This document shows, piece by piece, positions 32,591 to 41,004 of a DNA stretch of 64,000 nt. Under the pieces are notes generated by a model. The model was not told the DNA's origin. It saw only the letters and a program-made list of their open reading frames with translations, and searched no databases. This stretch comes from Corallium rubrum (lineage: Eukaryota > Cnidaria > Anthozoa > Scleralcyonacea > Coralliidae), in assembly GCA_964035015.1 (NCBI GenBank), contig CAXIUP010000176.1, positions 422,001 to 486,000 of the forward strand, in the 5' to 3' direction. Numbering within the stretch: the stretch's first letter is position 1; every line of letters begins with the position of its first letter. A program made the translations under genes and the position numbers.

Positions 32591-33418
32591 TTACAGGTCA
32601 TATTCAACCATGGTCCTGTTACAAATCTTCTCAATCTCAGGACCCCCCAGACGACCCTCTACGATTTTCATGCCGTAGAAGTTGATGTCTGAATAATACT
32701 TCCTAAGACGGTTTAGCCTAAACACATTCAGATAAGGTGTCCCTATTTGTCCGATGTTACTGATGAAAAATGAGTCCCTCAGCATTTCACCATTTATCCT
32801 GACGTGTGACACTCTAAGCCCGGATAGCCAGTGGGCAGATATCAGAACCTTCTTCCCAATGAACTTCGCTGGGATCGTACACTCGTAAAACTTAGCCGGT
32901 GATGACCCTTCCACAAGCAGTTTGTCACTTACTCCAGCCTTAAACCCAAAGCTTTTACCAGGACCGCTACTACCATTATTGGTAACAATCATTTCCCACT
33001 CATTCAACTTATCCTTAGGTCTCACACTGTTCCTCTTTACCACAGCGAAAACTGAAACGTCGACGAACATGAGTCTGGGTATGCTAACGTGGAAGACTGT
33101 TCTTATCGTCATCTCAGGGTGAATGAAGTGGTGGTCGCCGGCAGTGTTTAGCTGTGGGTTGACACTTGGGGGTCTCCAAAACATGGCTGAGTGGACCCCA
33201 CCGTTTTTGTCTTCTATGTAATCAATAAAGGGGGGGAGTTTGGAGATCGCGTTTTTACTGGCTCTGGTTACGTTCAGGTCGAAAATGACTCTGTGGTTGT
33301 GGGTTTTCGTGTAAGCTTTTAGCTTACCGTTAAGCTGCTTTAAATCACTGCTGAGTTGCTTAGTGATCTGACTAGGGGCTCCTTTTTCCGGTTTGCTGTA
33401 ACCATAAAACAGACTCAT
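32591..33418 (-). CDS. Fibre/lectin-like (LamG-type) candidate, 275 aa
   Basis: Starts at 33418 after AGTATATG with MSLFYGYSKPEKGAPS, then a short helical stalk (QLSSDLKQLNGKLKAYTK), and from about residue 90 a beta-rich domain. The C-terminus YYSDINFYGMKIVEGRLGG followed by PEIEKICN resembles the last strand and 'aeE(I)' turn of laminin-G/concanavalin-A-like folds. The short conserved N-terminus plus stalk plus lectin-like head suggests a virion fibre that attaches to the penton (inference). Intact. No catalytic residues expected. Confidence 0.6.
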   Translation of the reverse strand: MSLFYGYSKPEKGAPSQITKQLSSDLKQLNGKLKAYTKTHNHRVIFDLNVTRASKNAISKLPPFIDYIEDKNGGVHSAMFWRPPSVNPQLNTAGDHHFIHPEMTIRTVFHVSIPRLMFVDVSVFAVVKRNSVRPKDKLNEWEMIVTNNGSSGPGKSFGFKAGVSDKLLVEGSSPAKFYECTIPAKFIGKKVLISAHWLSGLRVSHVRINGEMLRDSFFISNIGQIGTPYLNVFRLNRLRKYYSDINFYGMKIVEGRLGGPEIEKICNRTMVEYDL

Positions 33419-33421
33419 ATA

Positions 33422-34156
33422 CTATAGGACGTATTTACTGAACAGATACCCAGACACAGCTGTTAGGACTAGTAGGATTCCCAACTCATTGTCCGGCTTT
33501 GGTTGTTTGTTGGGTGTGTGGACGGTTGGTCTGTCAGGTGTATGGACGGTCGGTTTGTCGGTTTGTCCGTCACTGTCGTCTAGTGTTTCCAGGTGTGAAC
33601 CAATCTCCTGATGTAGCTTCTTTGGTTGTTTGTGAACACCCTGATAATTGACTTCAGAATTAATACCAAATCTCATCACCTCCGACGCACGTCTGAGAAC
33701 GTTGTTGTATCCTATAATCTTCTCCCTCAGTATTGTCAATGACCCTGGTACTAACCACGTCTCAGGGCGAATGGCTAGGTTCTGGGTGACGTTAGTGTCT
33801 GATATTGCCCTGTTCATATTCAGAATCCAGGTGCTGACGCTGTAGTTAACGACGGCATCCTCTACAAGGACTCTGAATTCCTGCTGTGTCTCAAGACTTC
33901 CAGCACCTTTGTTAACAATGCTGATCCTTGTTTTAGCCTGTGAACCGAGAACAGCGTAAACATAAGCCTCGATAGACTCATTCAGATACTGTAGACCTAC
34001 TCTGGTGAAACCATTTGTCCGTAAAGGGATGAACCTTCTGTAGTGTGTCTTATAGTCGCTATTGAGACGCCACATCCACTCATGGAACGAACGGTTGTGT
34101 TTGTAACCAGACTTCGGATTAATCAGGAACTTTTTTTCTCTGGGTATGTTCACCAT
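33422..34156 (-). CDS. Tail-anchored protein of unknown function, ~244 aa
   Basis: I start at ATG 34156 (MVNIPREKKF), since the longer frame begins with TTG inside the preceding gene. Residues 1-170 look globular and helical (YLNESIEAYVYAVLGSQAK). A proline-threonine linker with a repeated TVHTP(D/N) unit follows, and one C-terminal membrane segment ends GYLFSKYVL. That ending is shared with the 29507-29917 protein. It begins 5 bp after the stop of the upstream gene, so the pair is probably co-transcribed. Virion membrane or capsid-associated protein is a guess. Confidence 0.7.
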   Translation of the reverse strand: MVNIPREKKFLINPKSGYKHNRSFHEWMWRLNSDYKTHYRRFIPLRTNGFTRVGLQYLNESIEAYVYAVLGSQAKTRISIVNKGAGSLETQQEFRVLVEDAVVNYSVSTWILNMNRAISDTNVTQNLAIRPETWLVPGSLTILREKIIGYNNVLRRASEVMRFGINSEVNYQGVHKQPKKLHQEIGSHLETLDDSDGQTDKPTVHTPDRPTVHTPNKQPKPDNELGILLVLTAVSGYLFSKYVL

Positions 34157-34160
34157 GTTG

Positions 34161-34823
34161 TCAATCACATCGTGCCCCAACGCCAAACTCTCTCATTAGG
34201 TCACTCCTCTTTTCCGTTATCAGACGTCTTAGTATACGTCGCGTGGTGAAGTATAGGTGAAAACACATGATAGAGGAAACCACTGGATAGACATCGTCTG
34301 AGAATTTTAGGTGTTCTACCCCAACGCCACAGCAGTATGAACTGAGATAGACAGCAAAGATGAGCTGGTAATAAGGTTCATTGTTATTCCACCATACCGC
34401 GATGTCCGTCCGGTTCCCTGGATTCAGGACTGGTAACTTTGCCATAAAATAGTCTTGGCCGTTAACGTAGATCCTGAAATTGTTAAGGTCGTAGTCTATA
34501 GCGTTGTCTGATAGGCATGTGAACTTCGAGAAGTCGTATTTTCCTTCGATGTCCCTCTTCCAGTGTCGTTTACCCTGAATCTTCTGTACCGTACCACCAC
34601 CAAGCCATATCTTCGGAAATCTTGGTGGTGGTTTATTTATTGTTAAATACTTGGTGTAGTCTCTGTTGTTCATAAACTCCGCGTCACCAGTGTAGATGTA
34701 TGTATCGTTGATAGGTCCAAAGAACACACCAGATTCTGACTGACCGAAGACTGAATCAGTTATGAACTTAGTTCTATCGGCGTATGGGTATTTGGTGAAA
34801 AACTCTCTCAGGGTCTTATCCAT
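34161..34823 (-). CDS. Conserved-looking protein of unknown function, 220 aa
   Basis: First gene of the minus block, starting at 34823 with GATATATG. Rich in aromatics and glycine (TKYLTINKPPPRFPKIW, GGGTVQKIQGKRHWKRD). It contains LSDNAIDYDLNN and a hydrophobic Cys-rich patch (YYQLIFAVYLSSYCCG), then a basic C-terminus (RRILRRLITEKRSDLM). I looked here for an adenain-type protease because none is found elsewhere; no clear His-Asp/Asn-Gln-Cys pattern is visible. Divergent from the integrase across a 19-bp gap. Confidence 0.7.
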   Translation of the reverse strand: MDKTLREFFTKYPYADRTKFITDSVFGQSESGVFFGPINDTYIYTGDAEFMNNRDYTKYLTINKPPPRFPKIWLGGGTVQKIQGKRHWKRDIEGKYDFSKFTCLSDNAIDYDLNNFRIYVNGQDYFMAKLPVLNPGNRTDIAVWWNNNEPYYQLIFAVYLSSYCCGVGVEHLKFSDDVYPVVSSIMCFHLYFTTRRILRRLITEKRSDLMREFGVGARCD

Positions 34824-34842
34824 ATATCATAGGTTAGGTTAT
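34824..34842. promoter_or_regulatory. Divergent start region between minus block and integrase
   Basis: Nineteen bases, AT-rich, reading TGATATATG leftward and GGTTATATG rightward. Both blocks of genes would have to be expressed from this short gap or its surroundings. Confidence 0.5.
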
Positions 34843-35939
34843 ATGGACGCTGGGGTTGGGCTAGAACAGGAATTGGAGATATTTACTACAATCCGAAAAC
34901 AGGGTATCAGTCGGCTGAACGGTTGTACCAGAAGGCGGTGGGAGAAGGTCTTGATGTGAGTAGGAAGGCAGTAAGGGACTGGCTGAAAACACAGGACACG
35001 TACACGAGGTATAGGCCGATTGTGAGGAGGCATAAGTTCAGACAGACGTTCGTCAGCCACCTTGGTGAACAGATACAGATGGACTTGGTTGATATGGGGA
35101 AGTATAAGAACCAGAATAAGGGGTATTACTGGATCCTAACAGCTGTTGAGATTCTGAGTCGGTACGCTTTCGCCGTTCCCGTTTACAGGAAGGACACGAA
35201 AAACATGACCGGGGCTGTGGATAAGCTGTTGGAACAGTTCAGAGACCGATTTGGCGGTTACCCTGACCTGGCTCAGTTCGACGACGGGAAGGAGTTTTAT
35301 AACGTTGGTGTGAAAGGTCTGCTGAAGGAACGTGGTGTTGAGTACTTCAGTACGTTTTCAGACAAGAAAGCAGCAGTCGTCGAACGGTTCAACAGAACAC
35401 TTAAGACTGCTATGTGGAAGTATTTCTACACCAAGGGGACTTATAGGTGGATTGATGTCCTGGACGATCTCGTTGAGGGTTATAACAACACAAAACACAG
35501 TGTCGTTATGTTGAAGCGAAAGGATATCGATAAGTCAAACGAAAATCAGGTTTGGAATACGTTGTTCGGTCACCATTTTGGTGATCATCCCTTACCCAAG
35601 TTCCGGATTGGAGACACTGTAAGGGTATCAAAGTATAAGAGCATATTTACGAAGGGTTATGAGGCTAACTTCACTGAGGAGATCTTCAGGATTACGAAGG
35701 TCATCCGTGGTGATCCAAACGTTTACGAGATAGAGGACACTGAGGGCGAACCGATTATCGGAAAGTTCTATGAGGAAGAGCTGTCGCCGGTGGATAAGAA
35801 AGATGACGTTTATAGAGTGGAGAAGGTGTTGAGAAGGAAGAGAGTCGCGGGAAAGAAGATGGTGTTGGTCAAATGGTTGGGTTATGGTGATAAACACAAC
35901 TCATGGATACCTGAGAGTGACGTACAAAACCTGGGTTAA
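34843..35939 (+). pseudogene. Polinton integrase with chromodomain (5' frame change)
   Basis: Retroviral-type DDE integrase that inserts the element. The ATG at 34843 is in a different frame from the main body, which is open from 34833 and shows YYNPKTGY then the HTH-like VSRKAVRDWLK. One small indel before ~34880, or a non-ATG start, must be assumed. Catalytic residues: Asp in QIQMDLVDMG (~35079), Asp in QFDDGKEF (~35280), Glu in VVERFNRTLK (~35377). A C-terminal chromodomain (YRVEKVLRRKR...LVKWLGYGDKHNSWIPES, ~35812-35920) may steer insertion to chromatin. The core is uninterrupted. It heads the + block of virion genes. Confidence 0.93.
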
Positions 35940-35953
35940 TGTATACCTGAGTA

Positions 35954-36643
35954 ATGAGGCTAACATTATTCATTGAAAATGGTGAGAAGACTGTCTACTT
36001 CGAACAACCTATCATGGTGACAGGTCCAAGACCACAAATAATGTTAAAGAAAGCGACGATGTACTGGAACTATAACAATGTGGTGTCAGGTCTGAACGAC
36101 TCGGTGTCGTTTGACGGTGTTAAGACATCCACTCCTGAGGGTTATTTTGACTTTGACGCGATAGAGACGTTTGTTAAGACTTTAGCCGGGGGTCTGTTGG
36201 GGACGGTTGAGTTCGGAAAGAACGTTTACAACGGGACTTCTAAGGTGAAAACGTCGGAAAAGTTGAAACTTGGGAAGATGGGTCTTCTTTTGGGTTTTGG
36301 TGAAAACGATGTGATAGATGTCGGTGGTGGTGGGTGGACGAATAGTCCGAATCAGGTGGACATCAACAGAGGGTTGAGGTATGTCAGGATCTCGTGTGAC
36401 GCTGTTGAGAGTGAGAGAAGTCTGGACAATGGGAGGAGGAGTGATCTGATTGGTACTCTTCCGATAACCTCTGAGCAGAGCCTGAAAGGGAGTGTACAGC
36501 ACTACAAAGACATTGAGTAGAAAGCTGAGATCCGAAAGGGTGTTTATGGTAAGATGACCTTTAGGGTTCGTGGAAATAATGATCATTCAGTAGGTCGACC
36601 GGTTGGAATCGGAGCTGTTCTGCTTGAGTTGTACATAGGTTAG
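35954..36643 (+). pseudogene. Minor capsid (penton) candidate with premature TAG
   Basis: Starts MRLTLFIENGEKTVYFEQP and is beta-rich, with regularly spaced short strands. A TAG at 36518-36520 ends the first frame at 188 residues. The same frame stays open to 36641 and ends GIGAVLLELYIG, so a nonsense change in a ~229-residue protein is the simplest reading. Length, beta content and position between integrase and capsid genes fit the single jelly-roll minor capsid protein of Polintons, but the identification is by resemblance. The stop codon overlaps the TATA stretch of the next gene. Confidence 0.6.
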
Positions 36644-36652
36644 TATATAATG
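36641..36652 (+). promoter_or_regulatory. TATA stretch overlapping stop and start codons
   Basis: TAGTATATAATG: the stop of the minor-capsid candidate, a TATATA core and the next start codon overlap within 12 bases. This is one of the clearest examples of the start-proximal motif in this element. Confidence 0.55.
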
Positions 36653-37879
36653 GCTGAAGGGGAGGACTTTGAAATGAATGATCTCAGTAAGGAAGAGGAG
36701 AGGGAAGAGGAAGAAGAAGATACTAATGAAACGGACCCCACCGATGAAGATCAGGGAGCGGTAACGATAGATCGGACGTCTGATAGGGATGGTATAACCC
36801 GCGTAGTGGATGGAGATATCCCTAATGTTGGACGTGATGCTGGAGCTATGAAGAGGTCTGACATAGCTGGTGTTAAGCGGGGCTTTTCCCAGGCGTTTAA
36901 AATGGATGTAAAAATGAAGGATGGTGAGGAATCTAAGGACCTGATAAAACGGACTAAGTTTGATTTTGATAAGAAAGACTTCGTTAGTGGGGTGTCGTAT
37001 GATAGGAGAAAAATTTACATACGTAAAAAAGGCGGTGGAGTCAGACCTAGCACAGATAAAAAAGGTGAGAAAGCCTTCAAAGATTTCTGGGAACATATAG
37101 GGAGAGTTAAAGCTGAGCACTCCAAGACACTTGCAGGAGCTATTGAGGAGGTTAACAATGACCCAACAACCCCTCAGGAAGTCGTGGATGACATAAGGTC
37201 ACAAACCAACTCAGCGATCAAGGATCGGATTGAAGAAAGAGAAACAAATCTACAGGAGGAGGTGGAAGAAATAGCTATACCCAAACAGGAAGTAAGAGAG
37301 TTCGCTGGGACACTCCACCCAAAAGGTACGGATATGGAGAAGCTTGAGACTCTTGAATCTCTTGAAGGACAGATCAATCTCTACAGATTAAAGGCACTGA
37401 GAGAAGCTGACCCTGCTGAGGAACAGTTCTACAAAAGCGCCAGAGAAGCAGGGGAATTAAAAGCAGACAGCATAAGAATGAGAATTGGTGAGAGACCTAA
37501 ATATGGGGAGGCCGTGTCTATCTTAGAAAATGAAGTGAGAAACAACGACCTAAATAGGTTGGAAAGGTTTAAGAAGTGGGCTAAGAAAAATATGGTTGGC
37601 CTGTCTGGCATAGCCATCACCATAGCTGGGATCATAACCACAATAGTTATAGCAACCAGAAATACTGTCTCTGGGGGAGCCAGAGCTGTTGGTGGTCTCG
37701 CTAAGGCACTCGCTAATCTGGGTAAGAGTTTGGGACCTCTGTTAGCACCACTGTTCAGTGTGATAGCACAGGTTCTAACATGGGGAGCAAAAGGGATAGC
37801 ATGGTTAGCCAACAATCTGTGGGTTTTAGCTATAGCTATGACATGGTTATTGTATGACTATTGGAAAAACAGAAAATAA
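36650..37879 (+). CDS. Acidic-N, coiled-coil, C-terminal membrane protein, 409 aa
   Basis: Begins six bases after the previous stop with AGTATATAATGG. Residues 1-35 are very acidic (KEEEREEEEEDTNETDPTDE), 60-150 basic, and ~150-300 charged helical (IKDRIEERETNLQEEVEEI). Then follow a membrane helix (MVGLSGIAITIAGIITTIVI), an amphipathic glycine/alanine region (GGARAVGGLAKALANLG) and a C-terminal hydrophobic helix ending YDYWKNRK. Directly precedes the capsid gene. An internal virion protein with membrane-active segments, comparable in layout to adenovirus pVI-like proteins, is possible; no homology claimed. Confidence 0.7.
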   Translation: MAEGEDFEMNDLSKEEEREEEEEDTNETDPTDEDQGAVTIDRTSDRDGITRVVDGDIPNVGRDAGAMKRSDIAGVKRGFSQAFKMDVKMKDGEESKDLIKRTKFDFDKKDFVSGVSYDRRKIYIRKKGGGVRPSTDKKGEKAFKDFWEHIGRVKAEHSKTLAGAIEEVNNDPTTPQEVVDDIRSQTNSAIKDRIEERETNLQEEVEEIAIPKQEVREFAGTLHPKGTDMEKLETLESLEGQINLYRLKALREADPAEEQFYKSAREAGELKADSIRMRIGERPKYGEAVSILENEVRNNDLNRLERFKKWAKKNMVGLSGIAITIAGIITTIVIATRNTVSGGARAVGGLAKALANLGKSLGPLLAPLFSVIAQVLTWGAKGIAWLANNLWVLAIAMTWLLYDYWKNRK

Positions 37880-37889
37880 AACCTGTTAT

Positions 37890-37899
37890 GTAGTATATG
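37890..37899 (+). promoter_or_regulatory. TATA stretch at the major capsid start
   Basis: GTAGTATATG runs directly into the capsid start codon, 17 bp after the preceding stop. Confidence 0.5.
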
Positions 37900-39111
37900 A
37901 CCAACAGAAGTCAGACAGAGCTGTTACCTGGATTTAGACGGGCGAAAATGTCGGAGATTAAGGGACTCCGGACAAGACACACAATCACCATGAACCCCAA
38001 CAAAGTCAACCCTGGTGAGGACCTCTACATCGATATACCAAAGCTAAAACCTGATAGTTGTCTGGTCCCGGGTAGCTTTCATCTATTGTTCGACTTTAAG
38101 AACATGAACACCAAGTCGTGGTTCCTAAACAATCTTTCCAGGCTTCTGGTTGAAAGGCTGGTTGTCAAGCTAGCCGGAGAGACTGCTTACGACAACACAG
38201 GTGAAAGTGTTCTTAGTGTGTATAGGGATCTCTGGTTACCGAAGAGTGTGAGGGATCAGATGGTTGGGTATGGGATTGGTCCAGAGAACCTGAGAAAGCT
38301 GATGTCTAAGGACGACAGTGGGGCCTCCTCTGGGGATGCTGAGAAGGTAGCTGACGCTCTGATGCTCACAATCCATGGAGTGAGGATGAAGGTGAGATTG
38401 GATAAGATCCTCGGGAACCATGGACTCTATGCTCCCTTTGAGATGTACAACAACTTCCGCTACGTCATCAGTTTACCAAAGGCGAGTGATGTTATGGTGG
38501 CCCAGTCAAGTGAGACCGTTGACGGGTACACACTGGAAAACCTCGAACTGGAGTATGAGACGATTGATAACACCGACATCGCCAGTGAGATAACCTCACT
38601 GTACACAACTGGTCGGTCGTTGTCCTACGAACACGTCACGTTGATGAAGTCAACTGAATGGTTGGCCGGATCAACCCTAATGTCTATGAAAGGTATTGTG
38701 ATGATGTTCACAAATAAAACCCGAACTGATAGTGAAAAATACGTCTATCCAAACATCGAAAGTGTTAAGCTAACAATCGAGGGTGTACCCAACGCCGTCT
38801 TCAGTCAAGGAATCCCAAAAAGTCGGTTCTACGATGAGGCTAAAAGACTGTTTGGTGGGAAGGAAAACACAGATCAGTTTATGACAATCCAGAAGTTCTA
38901 CAAGGATGCTTTCGCTCTAGCGATTGATCTGAGAAGTATTGAGGACCGCGACAGTGTCGGAACTGGGAAAAGAATCGTTAATACACAGTCTGGGGTTCTG
39001 ATTGAGATTACTAAGAAGATGACTGTGGCTAACGTAGTCTGTCGGATCTTTGTGCTGAGTGATGGTTTGGTAAATATGGTAAACAAAAATCTAAAATCAA
39101 TCCAATATTAA
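37897..39111 (+). CDS. Major capsid protein candidate (double jelly-roll), 404 aa
   Basis: Builds the icosahedral shell. Beta-rich throughout, with TITMNPNKVNPGEDLYIDIP and CLVPGSFHLLFDFKN near the N-terminus, a helical linker (VRDQMVGYGIGPENLRKL, ~115-135), and TTGRSLSYEHVTLMKS in the second half. The layout and the position immediately before the ATPase match Polinton/adintovirus hexon-like proteins; ~400 residues is somewhat short for them. Intact, stop TAA directly followed by the ATPase ATG. Structure prediction would be decisive. Confidence 0.72.
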   Translation: MTNRSQTELLPGFRRAKMSEIKGLRTRHTITMNPNKVNPGEDLYIDIPKLKPDSCLVPGSFHLLFDFKNMNTKSWFLNNLSRLLVERLVVKLAGETAYDNTGESVLSVYRDLWLPKSVRDQMVGYGIGPENLRKLMSKDDSGASSGDAEKVADALMLTIHGVRMKVRLDKILGNHGLYAPFEMYNNFRYVISLPKASDVMVAQSSETVDGYTLENLELEYETIDNTDIASEITSLYTTGRSLSYEHVTLMKSTEWLAGSTLMSMKGIVMMFTNKTRTDSEKYVYPNIESVKLTIEGVPNAVFSQGIPKSRFYDEAKRLFGGKENTDQFMTIQKFYKDAFALAIDLRSIEDRDSVGTGKRIVNTQSGVLIEITKKMTVANVVCRIFVLSDGLVNMVNKNLKSIQY

Positions 39112-39720
39112 ATGGACCATCCATTCAATATGTTGATCGTTGGTATGACAGGTTGTGGAAAAACCTGGTATCTCCTGAAGATGTTAGAAGATGAATACTT
39201 CGGGTTCTTCGACTACATCGTACTGCTCTGCCCAACGTTCAGCTGGAATAAAACCTATGGTACTTGGAAATACACCTCCGACCCAGACTTCATCGCTGTG
39301 GATTGTGGTCAGGACGACGTTGAAATTGTGCTAGAATATATTGTTCGGATATTCAAGGGATCCAAAACACTGATAGTCCTCGACGACTGTGCCAGTGGAC
39401 AACCCGTAAAGAACAGAACAAGTGAGTTGGTTAAATTAGCCTTCAGTGCCCGACACTACAATCTGTCAACTATCGTAATCACACAACAGCTAACAGCTAT
39501 CGCAAAACCTTATAGGGAGAATATCAGTAAGTTGGTAACGTTCTACAACCCCAACAAAACCGATATGAAGGTCATCACTGATGACTACCTTGGTGGTTTA
39601 GACCGTGATGAGGTTATGGGGATAACTGAAAAGCTAAAAGAAAACAAATACGCTAGGCTTGAGATTATGTTAAGGCATCCGTACGCGTATAAGGTAGTTA
39701 TCCCAAAATCTGGTCTGTAG
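39112..39720 (+). CDS. A32/FtsK-HerA-type genome packaging ATPase, 202 aa
   Basis: Drives DNA into the capsid. Walker A GMTGCGKT at residues 11-18, Walker B TLIVLDDC (~86-93), and a polar sensor ITQQLTAI (~126). An arginine-rich segment follows in SARHYN. The short single domain is usual for Polinton and adenovirus-like packaging ATPases. The ATG abuts the TAA of the capsid gene, so translation coupling or a polycistronic message is likely. No TATA at the start, unlike most neighbours. Intact. Confidence 0.92.
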   Translation: MDHPFNMLIVGMTGCGKTWYLLKMLEDEYFGFFDYIVLLCPTFSWNKTYGTWKYTSDPDFIAVDCGQDDVEIVLEYIVRIFKGSKTLIVLDDCASGQPVKNRTSELVKLAFSARHYNLSTIVITQQLTAIAKPYRENISKLVTFYNPNKTDMKVITDDYLGGLDRDEVMGITEKLKENKYARLEIMLRHPYAYKVVIPKSGL

Positions 39721-39724
39721 TAAG

Positions 39725-40312
39725 ATGGCTGAGAAGAAAAGTAAAACGGTGAGAGTTGGAAAAAAAGTCAAGACACCCGCTGTAGAACCAGCCGAGGCAT
39801 CTGTTGGGGAGCCAGAAACGGAAATACCTACTGAGATCCCCAACCTCGTCGATGAGCTCGTCAATGATCTAAAAAAGACTGAGGAAACCAGTCCAGTGTT
39901 CCCACCAACTGATGACACCAACAAGAAGAGGAGTGAGCTAATAAAACTGTCAGAGGATGGTGACATAACCCAGTCAGTCAGCTACATCAAAAAAGCGTCT
40001 GTAAAGGTTGTGGATAAGCTGTACGCTGAATATGAGGCCAGAAGAATGGAAAGAGCTAATGAATTCCTGACTGATATGCTAATCAGTAGATTCTCTAATG
40101 TTCTCGGTGGTCTGGACGCCGTAGAAAGCTCTGAGGAGCTAGACAACGAATTACAAAAAGACAAACTGTTAAAAAGTGACGTTGGTAAAGTTGTAGCCAT
40201 GATCACACCGTACATACCATGTCTCGGACTGTTATCCGGAGGTATAACTGTGGGAAAACACGTGTACCAACACAAGACAAAAGTATCTGAACAGAAATCG
40301 GGAAGTAAGTGA
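39725..40312 (+). CDS. Last Polinton gene, C-terminus encoded in the TIR, 195 aa
   Basis: Function unknown. Basic start (MAEKKSKTVRVGKKVKT), a Pro/Glu-rich acidic stretch, helices (IKKASVKVVDKLYAEYEARR), and a hydrophobic segment (VAMITPYIPCLGLLSGGI) before a polar tail (KVSEQKSGSK). The part after ~residue 142 lies inside the right TIR (from 40150), so its C-terminus has a mirrored copy at the other end of the element. Starts 4 bp after the ATPase stop. Intact. Confidence 0.72.
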   Translation: MAEKKSKTVRVGKKVKTPAVEPAEASVGEPETEIPTEIPNLVDELVNDLKKTEETSPVFPPTDDTNKKRSELIKLSEDGDITQSVSYIKKASVKVVDKLYAEYEARRMERANEFLTDMLISRFSNVLGGLDAVESSEELDNELQKDKLLKSDVGKVVAMITPYIPCLGLLSGGITVGKHVYQHKTKVSEQKSGSK

Positions 40313-40662
40313 AATGTGTGTTAAAACCACAACCCTGATCGCTCTGACGTGTTTCATATCAAACCCAACAAAAGCGTTTGAAAAGGGTGGGCCGTTTTCT
40401 CACTTTTTGAAGTATAAGCAGACAAAAATGGGTTTTGAGAGGCGCGAAAAATTTTTTCCCCTTTCAAACATCCTTTCTTGATGAATTCCAAATTATTTTT
40501 TTTTGGTTTGGGTCCTTTTTCGTCCCTTTTGCTTATACTTAAAAAATTTTTAAAAAAAGGTTACCGTTTCAAACAACCCTTCTTGCTAAATTTGAGCATT
40601 TGGGGGCTGTCTTTGGTGAGAAAAAAAAGAAGTGCGCTGGTACCCTCATATTCTATACTACT
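40150..40662 (-). repeat. Polinton right TIR (513 bp)
   Basis: Mirrors 23372-23883. Includes the last 163 bp of the 39725-40312 gene, then non-coding sequence with A/T runs, ending GGTACCCTCATATTCTATACTACT and the duplication GTCAAA. Confidence 0.95.
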
Positions 40663-41004
40663 GTCAAAGCCAGACAGCGTCTCTACTTACGAGTTCTCAT
40701 GAAGCTTAGAGAAAGATTCAGAGAAGGTGGTTTTAACATGCGCAAGTGGAGAACCAATGATAGAGATCTGGCGGTCAAGATAAAGTCTCAAGATGTCGAA
40801 GAAGAGAGGGAACCACAGTTCAGCATACAGGCCGAGGATCAATCGTTCTCACAGACACAGTTCCAATCTCAAAGCAGTCCGCAAGATCTCCCAAAGGTTC
40901 TCGGAACATTGTGGGACAATGAACATGACAAACTTGTCTTTACCTTCGAAAGTCTTACAAGCTATTTGGAAGAAAGAGTAATTACAAAAAGAATCATTCT
41001 CAGC
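40663..41004 (+). pseudogene. pol: BEL pol, middle part (end of RT, connection)
   Basis: Resumes in the frame left at 23371 but meets a frame change near 40690-40705, before EGGFNMRKWRTND, a conserved BEL RT block. It then continues through a Glu/Gln-rich linker (EDQSFSQTQFQSQSS) and KVLGTLWDNEHDKL to IILSQ, where the next insertion starts at 41005. Confidence 0.85.

Larger units (their letters stand above)
23372..40662. mobile_element. Polinton/Maverick element, 17,291 bp, with TSD and TIRs
   Basis: Both ends are AGTAGTATAGAATATGAGGG in inverted orientation (5'-AG ends usual for Polintons), with GTCAAA on both sides (6-bp TSD, the Polinton length). TIRs are ~512 bp. It encodes PolB, integrase, packaging ATPase, a capsid candidate and about 14 other proteins in three blocks: one + gene at the left, a minus block 25.3-34.8 kb interrupted by a + kinase gene, and a + block 34.8-40.3 kb. 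Spacing is virus-like, with 0-50 bp gaps and short overlaps, and no introns. Integrated adintovirus is an alternative name for the same kind of element. Lesions: PolB frameshifts, integrase 5' frame change, TAG in the minor capsid candidate. Confidence 0.96.

Noticed and set aside
34161..34823. Adenain-type maturation protease
   Set aside because: Cysteines and histidines are present but not in the expected catalytic order.
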